A DNA stretch of 37,553 nucleotides from an uncultured Bdellovibrionales bacterium (GCA_937903155.1 CALCZU010000123.1:1-37553); one strand, 5' to 3'. Numbered from the stretch's first letter, positions 23,996-32,067 are shown. Notes: a model not told the origin generated them from the sequence alone. Translations and numbers: made by a program.

Positions 23996-24732
23996 AGCGT
24001 TTTTTCATCTCTCTTATCGCAGCGTTTCTTTTATCGAGTTTAAGTTCGAACAGTTGGGGCTGTAAAACCCACTTCAAAAATCTTCCTATCAACATCGAAA
24101 GAGTTCGAGAAGAATTGGCAAGTCTCGGAATTCGCTCGGTGTACCGGCTAGATGGAATGATTCCCAATGCAGGATTGCAAATCGATATCAAATCGGATCT
24201 GACTTCCGGAAGTAAAGTCCAATCCGCTCGAATGGAAATCATTGCGGCAAAAACCTTTTCGAACGAAGGAGAATTGTTTTTAGGCGTCACGGATACCGGT
24301 GTTGGGCACACCGTTGACGAATACTACGATTCTAAATCATCCAGAGGATTGACGCCGAGTTCCCCAGACCTCTTAAGCGTCAAAAAGAAAAGAAATGGAA
24401 AGTTTGTTTATCGAATTCGTGAAGTCAAATCTCAGAAGATGGATCCCGCTTTGGGCACGAGGAGAGGTCGCTCACAGTTACTCGCGGGATTGCAGGCACT
24501 TTTAAAAAGAGTTCCCTACGCTGAAGTGGATCGGGTTGAGCTCGTGTACCCTTTTGACATCGAAGTTTTTTCAGAAATTCTTGGTAAACAGCTAGAAGAA
24601 CATCGATTTGTGCTTTTGACTGACGGACAACCGACTGTGTTTACGGTCAATAACAGACGTTTTCCGGTCACTCTCCGCTCCATCGCGTTCGATCGAGACG
24701 ATCGCAGCTCTCTCGAAGTCTCTCCTAAATAA
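23992..24732 (+). CDS. Secreted protein with a candidate PD-(D/E)XK nuclease pattern, 246 aa
   Basis: Signal peptide MKRFFISLIAAFLLSSLSSN (cleavage near 23-24). The SWGC site is not a good lipobox. The centre matches the restriction-like nuclease plan. A helix carries Glu82 (ARMEIIAAKTF), then P125-D126 opens a strand, 18 residues later E144-V-K146 sits in the strand FVYRIREVKS, and a helix with two Gln (RSQLLAGLQALLKRV, 160-174) leads into strand VDRVELVYP. This arrangement is that of the PD-(D/E)XK superfamily, including several secreted toxin nucleases. The assignment is my pattern reading, not a search result. It is coupled to tatD by ATGA. I prefer the 23992 ATG over an in-frame one 15 nt upstream because of that coupling and the signal peptide. 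A DUF of unknown fold is the alternative. Confidence 0.6.
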   Translation: MKRFFISLIAAFLLSSLSSNSWGCKTHFKNLPINIERVREELASLGIRSVYRLDGMIPNAGLQIDIKSDLTSGSKVQSARMEIIAAKTFSNEGELFLGVTDTGVGHTVDEYYDSKSSRGLTPSSPDLLSVKKKRNGKFVYRIREVKSQKMDPALGTRRGRSQLLAGLQALLKRVPYAEVDRVELVYPFDIEVFSEILGKQLEEHRFVLLTDGQPTVFTVNNRRFPVTLRSIAFDRDDRSSLEVSPK

Positions 24733-24737
24733 GCGCG

Positions 24738-24769
24738 AAAAAAAAAGGGTGCTTCCTAAGAAACACCCT
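24738..24769 (-). terminator. Rho-independent terminator for the helicase gene
   Basis: On the minus strand the stem AGGGTG/CACCCT (24764-24769 with 24746-24751), with an inner GAA/TTC pairing, is followed directly by nine T (complement of 24738-24746). It stands 24 nt after the helicase stop. It may also slow rightward transcription out of the 23992 gene, but the T-tract favours leftward use. Confidence 0.85.
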
Positions 24770-24792
24770 AAAGTAATAAAGAGATTTAATTT

Positions 24793-25926
24793 TTATCGAC
24801 GACTGCGAGATCTTCGCGAGCGGTATACAACTCTCGCGGGACGTTTAACTCCCGAGATCGTTTGTTCTGCATCGCCATCGAGGTCCGTCACTAAATTAAT
24901 AGCGCAACCTTTTTTACCGAAACGAGCCGTACGACCGATTCGGTGGATATAGTCTTCTCTCGTTTCGGGCATGTCATAGTTAATCACGTGTTCGATATCG
25001 TTCACGTCAATTCCTCGACCTGCCAAATCGGTTGCGACCATGATTCGGTGCGAACCTTTGCGGAATCTATCCAAGGCTTGCTTACGTTGTCCTTGAGTTC
25101 TACCCCCGTGAAGATTCACAACAGGATAATTTTCTCTCTCGATCAGCATCGCGAGTCTATCAGCCCGAGATTTCGTTCTCGTAAAAATGAGTATTCTTCC
25201 CTGACGTTTTGCAAGTTCTTGCAAGACGACCGTATTTTTTTGAGCCATCGTCGTGCGAATCGTTGTCTCTTCAACTTCAGGAGCAGACTCGGTTACAGAA
25301 CCGATTTGAACTCGGACCGGATTTTCCAAAAACGAAGCGGCTAACCCCTGAATTTCATTTGGAAGCGTTGCCGAAAACAGAAGCGTTTGTCGTTGATTTG
25401 GAACATGAGCCATGATTCTTTTGATTTGCGGGAGAAAACCCATATCGAGCATTCTGTCCACTTCGTCTAAAACCAAAAATTCCATTGCTGACAAATCAAC
25501 GGTTTTTTCCATTAGATGATCATTGAGTCTTCCAGGGGTAGCGACGATAAAATCAACGCCTCCTCGGTACATATCATCTGCTTGTCGGTTAAAGGATTCG
25601 CCTCCAATAAGAAGCACTCCGTAAAAATTAAGACCGCGGCTCATCTCTCTCAAAACTTGAAAGACTTGAGCGGCAATTTCACGAGTCGGCACAAGAACAA
25701 GCGCGCATTTAGAGCGATCGTTTTCAAGTGCGGCTAAAAGAGGAATTGAAAAGGCTCCTGTTTTGCCGGTACCGGTTTGTGCAGTCCCTAAAATATCTTT
25801 TCCTTCTAATGCTGCGGGAATCGCAGCTTGTTGGACGGGGGTTGGGTTTGTGAAGTTCATTTTTCCCAGCGACATTAATAAAGGCGCAGGAATATTGAGT
25901 TCGTGGAACGAGGTAAATGGATTCAT
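24793..25926 (-). CDS. DEAD-box RNA helicase, RhlE-like, motif II DEVD
   Basis: An ATP-dependent RNA helicase of 377 aa acting in RNA/ribosome metabolism. It shows the Q motif PTPVQQAAIP, motif I AQTGTGKT (49-56), Ia PTREIAAQ, Ib TPGRL, motif II DEVD (154-157, normally DEAD), motif III SATLP, then GRTQGQRKQALDRF, motif V ATDLAGRGID and VI HRIGRTARFG. The C-terminal Arg/Ser tail (RVVYRSRRSRSRR) is an RNA-binding extension. The Ala-to-Val change in motif II is conservative for ATP hydrolysis. The start is ATG 25926; a TTG seven codons upstream is possible but less likely. A classic terminator follows. Confidence 0.92.
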   Translation of the reverse strand: MNPFTSFHELNIPAPLLMSLGKMNFTNPTPVQQAAIPAALEGKDILGTAQTGTGKTGAFSIPLLAALENDRSKCALVLVPTREIAAQVFQVLREMSRGLNFYGVLLIGGESFNRQADDMYRGGVDFIVATPGRLNDHLMEKTVDLSAMEFLVLDEVDRMLDMGFLPQIKRIMAHVPNQRQTLLFSATLPNEIQGLAASFLENPVRVQIGSVTESAPEVEETTIRTTMAQKNTVVLQELAKRQGRILIFTRTKSRADRLAMLIERENYPVVNLHGGRTQGQRKQALDRFRKGSHRIMVATDLAGRGIDVNDIEHVINYDMPETREDYIHRIGRTARFGKKGCAINLVTDLDGDAEQTISGVKRPARVVYRSRRSRSRR

Positions 25927-26357
25927 TTTACTTTCTTTTAAAGTCAAACTTAATGGACTTGTAGGACCTATCTGTTGGCGTGTATCAAACTGGCAGGTCA
26001 GTTTTATTCATAACTGATTGAGTCTAGGAACTTAACGAGGGACACGTCGGTAAGAGATAATCAAGCTCTCCGCCCTTGTTTAAGCTGTTCGGCTATCTAT
26101 AGCAGCCTCTTTACAGAATAGCACGTAAATTTGATTTACTCGACTCCTATCAAGCAATGTCAAGATTATGATAGGCACTCCGCGGTGAGAGCTAAGCATT
26201 TGTAATTGAAGAGATTTAACGTGTTGAACAAGTTGGCAAAACAGAGAGAATACTAAGCAACCGAATTCAAAGCTTTCTTCCTGGTTTCTGCCAAACTTTT
26301 AGACACTTTTTTCCTCTGCGAAAATTGGGACCTCAACAATTTCCGTAAGATAAGCCT
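25927..26357. other. 430-nt intergenic region without a gene
   Basis: No credible ORF on either strand. Some inverted repeats are visible, GCTAT-CT-ATAGC near 26093 and CCTATC...GATAGG around 26146-26176, so a structured RNA is conceivable, but no known RNA family is recognisable. The leftward helicase promoter must lie at the left end; no clear -10/-35 pair was found there. Confidence 0.35.
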
Positions 26358-26373
26358 AGGCGCACCCCTTGCA
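26358..26373 (+). promoter_or_regulatory. Sigma-54-like promoter for the lytic transglycosylase gene
   Basis: AGGCGCACCCCTTGCA has 10 of 12 constrained matches to TGGCAYRNNNNTTGCW, with GG (26359-26360) and GC (26371-26372) correctly spaced. The predicted start is ~26384, 20-26 nt before the start codon. An overlapping TATAAA lies at ~26377 without a matching -35. Confidence 0.5.
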
Positions 26374-26403
26374 ATTTATAAAAGCATAAAGAGCAACTAC
26401 GGA

Positions 26404-27309
26404 GTGAATTTGAAAGCATTGAAACACATCGACTGGATTTTTTTCTGCGCCATCGGCGTAGTGATCCTGCTTTGCCTTTTGCTGCTCCCTCAAACCCTCA
26501 TCGCTGGGTCAGCACCTCCGTCATTAGAACATCATGAGATGAGAGAGATCTTAGATCTAGCAAAACGCATTCATAAATTACAGCCAGGATTAGATGAAGG
26601 AAAATATCTAGAGTATGCGACTGGAATTTATCGAGCGACAAAAAAGTTTGATATCGATCCAGACCTTCTGATTGCAATTACCAAGCAGGAAACAGGGTTC
26701 CGAGAAAATCTTCCTGAAGGCGCAGCCGGAGAAATCGGCATCTGCCAAATCCGAAAAATGTGGATCGCTCAGAGCGGGTTCCGGGCAAGTTTTCCAAAAG
26801 CAAAGACAAAAGATTTACATCGGCCTGCCAAAAGTTTCTTGTATGCTGCATGGATTTTAAACGAGCTTAAAAAAAGCTCCAAACAAGGAATGATTCCCTA
26901 TTGGTCATTTTATAATGCCAGAAAACTTGAACCCAGAATTCGATACTACACCGCTGTCAATCGACACCTTTCTGCACTTAATCAAGAAGATGAAGAAGTC
27001 ACCGAAGCGACTCGCAGGTATAATCCAGGCCCAAGCGCCCAAATTCAACGGCCTAACGTATGGACACCTGATTCTGTTCGTTACGTCACCGCAAACAACA
27101 CCGAAAAGAGTTGGGGGCCCGAAACGATTCGCTACGCCGGTAAAAAGCCTACACGGAGAGATACTGCGTCGTACGATGAGAATTCGTACATCGCGAATGC
27201 TTTGAAAAAACTACAACAAAGAGCCTCTAAGAATTCATTTCAAAATGGCGCAATCATGCAAGCCGCATCAGATTTCAATATCCATCCCGAAAAAATTGCT
27301 AAGGACTGA
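26404..27309 (+). CDS. Membrane-anchored lytic transglycosylase (SLT domain), 301 aa
   Basis: A peptidoglycan-cleaving enzyme. An N-terminal helix (residues ~12-33, IFFCAIGVVILLCLLLLPQT) anchors or exports it. The SLT domain (~60-180) has the catalytic Glu as E96 in ITKQETGFREN, followed by GAAGEIGICQI (the usual GLMQ position) and YNARKLEPRIRYYTAVNRHL (equivalent of the YNxG...YVxxV motif). The C-terminal ~100 residues are polar, with repeated Tyr/Thr/Pro-rich segments, probably disordered. The start is either GTG 26404 or TTG 26410; GGAG at 26401 is better placed for the TTG. A sigma-54-like promoter lies just upstream, and the gene stands alone. Confidence 0.85.
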   Translation: MNLKALKHIDWIFFCAIGVVILLCLLLLPQTLIAGSAPPSLEHHEMREILDLAKRIHKLQPGLDEGKYLEYATGIYRATKKFDIDPDLLIAITKQETGFRENLPEGAAGEIGICQIRKMWIAQSGFRASFPKAKTKDLHRPAKSFLYAAWILNELKKSSKQGMIPYWSFYNARKLEPRIRYYTAVNRHLSALNQEDEEVTEATRRYNPGPSAQIQRPNVWTPDSVRYVTANNTEKSWGPETIRYAGKKPTRRDTASYDENSYIANALKKLQQRASKNSFQNGAIMQAASDFNIHPEKIAKD

Positions 27310-27406
27310 GCGACGCCACGCTTAAAGTCATCCCTCGCTATGGAGCGTTTCGACCCCGCCCTATCAAAATTTCACGGATCATTGAATGCGCTAGGCATGA
27401 AACCGT

Positions 27407-27422
27407 TGGAATGCCGTTTGCT
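27407..27422 (+). promoter_or_regulatory. Sigma-54 (-24/-12) promoter for the 27446 gene
   Basis: TGGAATGCCGTTTGCT has 11 of 12 constrained matches; only the C after GG differs. GG 27408-27409 and GC 27420-27421 are 10 nt apart. The predicted start is ~27433, directly before the AGGAGG ribosome-binding site (27436-27441). Confidence 0.6.
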
Positions 27423-27445
27423 ACTATTGAGCAGTAGGAGGTTTT

Positions 27446-27877
27446 ATGAAAAAACACTTATCTCGCTTCTTAATGGGTTTCATGATCGCTTGCGTATCAC
27501 TGCTGACTTCGGAAACTGCGCAAGCGCAGGTCCCCAATCGAGCTACCATGATTTTGCGAGGGGGTCCTGCATCAGGGGTCTCCGTCACCGCTCAACTGAA
27601 TCTGACATCCCAGCTTGGCCCTTCATCGGGTCGGTACAATTACCAATTCGTCTGGACAGGAGGAACACGCTTCCGTTGCCAGATGGAATTAAACGTCTCA
27701 GGACAAATCGTTTCCGGACAATTCAATTCTTGTCTTGATATTGATCACAATGTTTTCAATCCGACCGAGTGCAATTTCTACCTTCGTAAGAATGGAAATT
27801 CTGCAACCGGTAAAGGATTTTGTAACTACTACAACACTGGAGATAACTTCTACAGTGCCACTCTCTATTTAAACTAG
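27446..27877 (+). CDS. Secreted hypothetical protein, 143 aa
   Basis: A strong signal peptide (MKKHLSRFLMGFMIACVSLL then TSETAQAQ, cleavage after AQA ~27). The mature ~115 residues are beta-rich with four Cys (RFRCQME, NSCLDI, TECNFY, GFCNYY), probably two disulphides, and many aromatic/Asn residues, so a small secreted beta-sandwich is likely. The general style resembles the secreted protein at 12491. I recognise no family. It has a perfect AGGAGG ribosome-binding site, a sigma-54 promoter and its own terminator, so it is a monocistronic, probably inducible unit. Confidence 0.75.
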   Translation: MKKHLSRFLMGFMIACVSLLTSETAQAQVPNRATMILRGGPASGVSVTAQLNLTSQLGPSSGRYNYQFVWTGGTRFRCQMELNVSGQIVSGQFNSCLDIDHNVFNPTECNFYLRKNGNSATGKGFCNYYNTGDNFYSATLYLN

Positions 27878-27896
27878 TCACTATCGCGAATGGTAA

Positions 27897-27924
27897 AAGG
27901 GGTGGACTGCAAAGTCTGCCCCTT
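27897..27924. terminator. Strong bidirectional terminator hairpin
   Basis: AAGGGG...CCCCTT forms a 12-bp stem (two G-T pairs) closed by a GCAA tetraloop. Rightward it is followed by CATCTTTTATTT, leftward by TTTACC. It separates the convergent genes ending at 27877 and 27935. Confidence 0.85.
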
Positions 27925-27934
27925 CATCTTTTAT

Positions 27935-28564
27935 TTAGAAAAACGGGTTATTCTTTTTCTCATGCCAAATCGAGGTATCGGGCCCGTGGCCAGGGTAGAC
28001 TGGCAAATCTTCTTCTAAGCTAAACAATCGTTTCCGAATGGAAGTCAGAAGTGTTCCGTGATCTCCGCCCCACAAATCCGCGCGACCGATGCTCTCTCGA
28101 AAAAGAGTGTCTCCCGAAAAAAGCTTCTCACCGCCATCAAACCGGCATCTCAAGCAAATACTTCCGGGGCTGTGCCCAGGGGTGTGAATCACTTCGGCTT
28201 TACACTCTCCGAAATCAATAATTTCTTCGTTTTCGATAAATTTTTCAATCGGCGGTGCTGCCTCAAAATTCATCCCGAACATCTGTCCTTGCATCGGAAG
28301 GTTTTGATAAATCATCTGATCGTCTTTATGCAAACAAAGAGTCGCTTGGGTCCCGGCCTTCACTCCTGCGGTTCCCGCGATATGATCAAAGTGTGCGTGG
28401 GTATGAACCACATACTTTACTTTCAAGTTCTGAGACTCCACATACTTCAAAATTTTTGGCGCTTCATCTCCGGGATCGATAATGATGGCTTCATTGGTCT
28501 TTTCGCACGAAAGAACGGAACAGTTACATTGCAAGGGACCGACGACGATAATTTCGTGTTTCAT
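27935..28564 (-). CDS. Metallo-beta-lactamase-fold hydrolase, glyoxalase II-like, 209 aa
   Basis: A cytoplasmic MBL-fold enzyme with zinc ligands in HTHAHFDHIAG, HTPGHSPGSICL, FSGDTLF and YPGHGPDT. It resembles the short single-domain hydrolases (YcbL type) that hydrolyse thioesters such as S-lactoylglutathione. It lacks the C-terminal HAGH domain of the other homologue at 35088. The ATG at 28564 overlaps the stop of the GT22 gene (ATGA). It is the last gene of a dus / GT22 / MBL operon ending at a strong terminator. Confidence 0.87.
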   Translation of the reverse strand: MKHEIIVVGPLQCNCSVLSCEKTNEAIIIDPGDEAPKILKYVESQNLKVKYVVHTHAHFDHIAGTAGVKAGTQATLCLHKDDQMIYQNLPMQGQMFGMNFEAAPPIEKFIENEEIIDFGECKAEVIHTPGHSPGSICLRCRFDGGEKLFSGDTLFRESIGRADLWGGDHGTLLTSIRKRLFSLEEDLPVYPGHGPDTSIWHEKKNNPFF

Positions 28565-30000
28565 GGACTGACCTTGCAATTCTTATTCTGGTAGAGGCTC
28601 ACGGCACTTCGACGGATATTATGTTTCGGATTGAGTTTCACAATCAGCGCTTCAAGAATCCCCGGTGAAAACTCTTCTAACTTTGTAAACTGTGACAGAC
28701 TGGCAAGTTGCGGCTCAAAATCTTTTCGCACCGCCAACGCTTGATTGCAATTCGCAAGCGCGATTTCATTCGCGTCCTCGACGGTAATCTCTGTTGTCTC
28801 CGCAGGGTTTAAGCTGTAGGCCGTTGGAAAAATTGTCAGACTATTCGAAACCGTATAAATCGAGCGAATATGAGGGTGATGGTTGAGATACTCCACTAAA
28901 CCAATCGTATTTTTTTGAGGAACATTGAAGCACGCAAAAGGAAGGATCAGAAAATTAATCGCGCAAAAATAGACCGCTCTCCACTTCTGTTTTTGAACAA
29001 GCACCAGATAATTCGCCAAGGGGCATAACAAAAGGAGAAAAAGTCCAAGCACCGGCACCATAAATCTCTCTTCCTTATGAGGAATGAGTGAATGCACTAC
29101 TAGAAAGCTCAAAAAAGAAACGAACACAGGGAGAATGGGTCGATATTCTTTCTTCCAATCAAAGCCTGTGTACTTCGAGAAAAAACTAGGCGGTAAAGTG
29201 AGCGCAATAAAAAGAAGGATAAAAAGATAAAAGGGTTGCACACCGAAGGTAGAAGAATACTGAGCATTGTAAGAAAGATACGATAGAAATGACCCGTGAA
29301 AGCTTCCGGTCAAATAATAATCGACGGCGCCACTGAAGAGAAAGCAGAAGAGCGCAGATGCCGTAAAGACAACATAGTCTTTGAGTTTTCCTCGCGAAAT
29401 GACAGCCGCCCCAATCGCCAAAAAGCAAATCCCCGTTTGATAGCGAAACATCGCAGCGATCATCACACTTAGAATCGCAAAAAATAGCGAACGAGAGGAC
29501 TTTCGATTCCAAAATTCACAAGTGAAATAAGCGGACGCGGTCAAAAAAGGCCCCGCTAAGTTCTCGATGAGTGGCCTTGTAAAAAATAAGGGCGCTACAA
29601 AATAAAAGCTTAAAAGAAATAAGAAGAGGATAGAAACGGCATCGAGTTTCTTTCTCGCGAAACGTAAAAGTTCAACGCCGTAAACTGCCTGCATCAAAAA
29701 AACGATGGTCCCAATCACAACAAGAACAAATTTTAATTGATTTGAGGGGTCTAAAATCCCGAGACTTAAAGCCAATCGGCTTAACGACGCAAGGACGAGC
29801 GCTTGAAAAGGCAGACGAATGCCTCTTTCATTCACGATTTCCGTAAACGTAATCCGTTGGGCCGGAATAATCTTTGCGATTCCAAAGGCGTAATCATCTA
29901 ATGCGATAATCCCGATATTGGTGAGAGCCGTCGCCCAATACAATCCCAAACCCAACGCTCCGATAAAATAGAGCCAATACTTCGTTCTGTTTTCAGCCAT
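28561..30000 (-). CDS. Multi-spanning GT22 (Alg9/PIG-B)-like mannosyltransferase, 479 aa
   Basis: An integral membrane protein with ~9-11 helices, a conserved loop acidic pair near the N-terminus (ALDDYAFG) and FRYQTG. The GT22 signature is IPHKEERFMVPVLGLFLLL; eukaryotic Alg9/Alg12/PIG-B proteins carry an HKEERF-like motif. GT-C enzymes of this type use polyprenyl-phosphate-linked sugars and act on the outer face of the membrane, here presumably on an envelope glycan or lipid. The last ~110 residues are a soluble domain. I prefer the ATG at 30000 (GGGTGG upstream) over GTG at 30006. It overlaps dus by 8 nt and the MBL gene by 4 nt. Bacterial members are uncommon. Confidence 0.78.
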   Translation of the reverse strand: MAENRTKYWLYFIGALGLGLYWATALTNIGIIALDDYAFGIAKIIPAQRITFTEIVNERGIRLPFQALVLASLSRLALSLGILDPSNQLKFVLVVIGTIVFLMQAVYGVELLRFARKKLDAVSILFLFLLSFYFVAPLFFTRPLIENLAGPFLTASAYFTCEFWNRKSSRSLFFAILSVMIAAMFRYQTGICFLAIGAAVISRGKLKDYVVFTASALFCFLFSGAVDYYLTGSFHGSFLSYLSYNAQYSSTFGVQPFYLFILLFIALTLPPSFFSKYTGFDWKKEYRPILPVFVSFLSFLVVHSLIPHKEERFMVPVLGLFLLLLCPLANYLVLVQKQKWRAVYFCAINFLILPFACFNVPQKNTIGLVEYLNHHPHIRSIYTVSNSLTIFPTAYSLNPAETTEITVEDANEIALANCNQALAVRKDFEPQLASLSQFTKLEEFSPGILEALIVKLNPKHNIRRSAVSLYQNKNCKVSP

Positions 30001-30997
30001 GTCCACCCATTAAAAACGGTTGTCCGTCGTCGACTCGGTCGGCGGTTCCGACTTTTTCGAAGAATTCTATCGTGATTCGACGTAGATCGTCGACGTTTTC
30101 TGTATTAAAAAGTTGCGCCCGAAAAGGCGAGCAGTACGGAAGGCCAGAAGCATACCAAGACATAAACTTTTTAAGCGACAGAAATGCCCGGTGACCTTCC
30201 TTTTTCGCAATCGCGATTTCAAAATGCCGAGAAATCAGCTCGATGAAATTTCTTTCACCTTTTTCTTTTGCGATTTCTCGAAAGATCCACGGATTTTTCA
30301 AGGCCCCGCGACCAATCATCACACCATGGGCGTAGCCATCGGCAATCCGCTTTTTGGCTTGTGCAGCGGTTAAAATATCCCCGTTGCCAATGACGGGAAT
30401 CGGACTATGGATTGCGATCTCACGGATATATTCCCAGTCTGCAAATCCCGTATACGCTTGAGCACGAGTTCGTCCATGAATGGCAACCCAGGAAACTCCC
30501 GCTTGCGCTGCGACATCGACAATTTCTTTGGCATTGCGTTCGGAATCCTCCCACCCCGTTCGAATTTTAATCGTTAAAGGGATTCTTAATTTTGACTTAA
30601 TCGTTGAAAGAAGTTCTCCCATTTTTTCGGGTTCTTTCAACCAAGCAGCGCCGCCGCCATCACACACGACTTTTTTAACCGGACACCCAAAGTTGATGTC
30701 GACAAAATCAGCCCCCTCCGCTTCCACAATTTTCGCGGCTTCGGCCATCGTCTCAACGGAGGAACCAAAGATCTGAATTCCCACAGGACGTTCGCGTTCA
30801 TCAAAGGCCATCATGTCACGAGTACGTTGCCCTCCACGCACTAAACCCTCGGCGGAGAGCAGTTCACTGATCACAACTTCCGCTCCCATCTCGCGAATCA
30901 AAAGGCGGAATACAGTGTCGGTAATCCCCGCCATCGGCGCCATGAAATAGCGAACGTCTCCCAGACGCTCTTTAAATGTCGAAATTGGTGGCAACAT
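29993..30997 (-). CDS. dus: tRNA-dihydrouridine synthase
   Basis: Reduces uridine to dihydrouridine in tRNA D-loops with FMN and NADPH. A TIM barrel with FMAPMAGITDTVFR at the start, catalytic Cys in INFGCPVKKV, KIRTGW, AIHGRTRAQAYTG, PVIGNGDI and MIGRGALKNPW, all diagnostic. At 334 aa it is normal for DusB-type enzymes. The start ATG at 30997 has no Shine-Dalgarno. TAAATT (rev. comp. of 31006-31011) lies 8 nt upstream, but the -35 is poor. It is the first gene of a tightly overlapping leftward operon with GT22 and an MBL hydrolase. Confidence 0.95.
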   Translation of the reverse strand: MLPPISTFKERLGDVRYFMAPMAGITDTVFRLLIREMGAEVVISELLSAEGLVRGGQRTRDMMAFDERERPVGIQIFGSSVETMAEAAKIVEAEGADFVDINFGCPVKKVVCDGGGAAWLKEPEKMGELLSTIKSKLRIPLTIKIRTGWEDSERNAKEIVDVAAQAGVSWVAIHGRTRAQAYTGFADWEYIREIAIHSPIPVIGNGDILTAAQAKKRIADGYAHGVMIGRGALKNPWIFREIAKEKGERNFIELISRHFEIAIAKKEGHRAFLSLKKFMSWYASGLPYCSPFRAQLFNTENVDDLRRITIEFFEKVGTADRVDDGQPFLMGGHG

Positions 30998-31085
30998 GAA
31001 AAGGCAATTTACATTGAAATCCGACGAAAAACAGGAAAAATAATTCTCATGTATTTCAATGAGTTACGCAAAATCTCGTCATCAC

Positions 31086-31135
31086 GAAATCCCGTCATTG
31101 CGAGGGTGCGCAGCACCCGCGCAATGACGGATTTC
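31086..31135. repeat. Compact dispersed-repeat hairpin
   Basis: GAAATCCCGTCATTGCG (31086-31102) pairs with CGCAATGACGGATTTC (31120-31135), one extra C on the left. An inner stem GGGTGC/GCACCC (31104-31109, 31113-31118) closes on a GCA loop. It uses the CGTCATTGCG end of the family found at 4503 and 12839 but without their long arms. It lies between the aldolase stop and the dus start, both leftward, and could terminate the aldolase transcript. Confidence 0.85.
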
Positions 31136-31152
31136 TAGAAAACTTGAAAGAC

Positions 31153-32067
31153 TTACGCGCGGGCTTCGAGCCAGAGATTGCAAAGGCTTGTGTAGGTCTT
31201 TGCGATTTGGTCAGAAGCTTGGTCGCGGCTGAATTTGTTTTCTCTCATCGCTTTGAGAGGTTCCCAGAAAACAGTTCTTCCGACGGCGAATCCGATCACG
31301 CCCGCGACGTTCGCGCCGACGCTCAACCATTCACGCACTTTTTGTTCGTTTTCGCCTCGTCCTAAAACGATGCAACCGACGTGGTCTCTTCCACCTTGGC
31401 GAGCCGCTTTACAGACCGCTTCGAAATCCGCTTTTTTGTCGAGGCCTTCTAATTTCCAAATATCGGCTTCGATTCCCGCTTTTTGCAATTCGTTGATCGC
31501 GCGGATCATGAGGGACGGACGCATTTCCGTATCAAAAACTTTTTTATCTCCATTGCACTTTTGCAATTGAGCGTCTGTTGCGGGCACCAATAGCTCAAAC
31601 ATATAAGCTCGGCCTTCTTTATCTAAGAAGCGAGAAAGTTCTGCGAGTCTCGCCGACTGACGCGTGTTCATTGCCGCATCGCCTTCGACGTTATACCGGA
31701 CGAGCACTTTCACAATTTCAGGATTGATCTTATTGATATGCTCTTGCCAGTTCGTATATTCAAAATCGAATTCTTCCTGTCCGCTTTTTTCAACGCAGAT
31801 ACAAAGCGTCACGCCAGTAGCTTTCGCACGGTGAATCACATCCATTCCGAATTGTTCATCGACTAAAATACTCATGATGTCTTTGGGAAGACCCTGTCTC
31901 ACCGCTTTTTCGAAACCTTCAAAGATCACGTTTTTGTAAGAGGCAATTTCTTTCGTTTGTTCGGCGGTGGGGGTCCCTTTAATTCCGAACATTTTTTCTT
32001 GAAACGAACCTCGGTGGTCAAACGGAAGGACCAGAAGTTGTTTTTTATAACCGCGCTCTTTTGACAT
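31153..32067 (-). CDS. DUF2090-type aldolase (IolC C-terminal domain-like), 304 aa
   Basis: A TIM-barrel protein resembling the DUF2090 domain found at the C-terminus of fused IolC proteins and related to class I tagatose-bisphosphate-type aldolases. Recognisable segments are LLVLPFDHRGSFQEKMFG, LVDEQFG, VKVLVRYNVEGD, WKLEGLDKKADFEAVC, CIVLGRGE and IGFAVGRTVFWEPL. The IolC kinase domain is absent, so this is a stand-alone form; the substrate is probably a sugar or deoxy-sugar phosphate, unproven. I chose the ATG at 32067 (AAGGAG upstream) over an adjacent TTG. A weak leftward promoter (TTGATT-16-TAAGCT, rev. comp. of 32101-32128) lies upstream. It is divergent from cysteine dioxygenase. Confidence 0.82.
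   Translation of the reverse strand: MSKERGYKKQLLVLPFDHRGSFQEKMFGIKGTPTAEQTKEIASYKNVIFEGFEKAVRQGLPKDIMSILVDEQFGMDVIHRAKATGVTLCICVEKSGQEEFDFEYTNWQEHINKINPEIVKVLVRYNVEGDAAMNTRQSARLAELSRFLDKEGRAYMFELLVPATDAQLQKCNGDKKVFDTEMRPSLMIRAINELQKAGIEADIWKLEGLDKKADFEAVCKAARQGGRDHVGCIVLGRGENEQKVREWLSVGANVAGVIGFAVGRTVFWEPLKAMRENKFSRDQASDQIAKTYTSLCNLWLEARA

Noticed and set aside
28058..28594. 178-codon frame antisense to the MBL hydrolase gene
   Set aside because: The opposite strand has intact zinc-binding motifs; this frame has none and no start signal.
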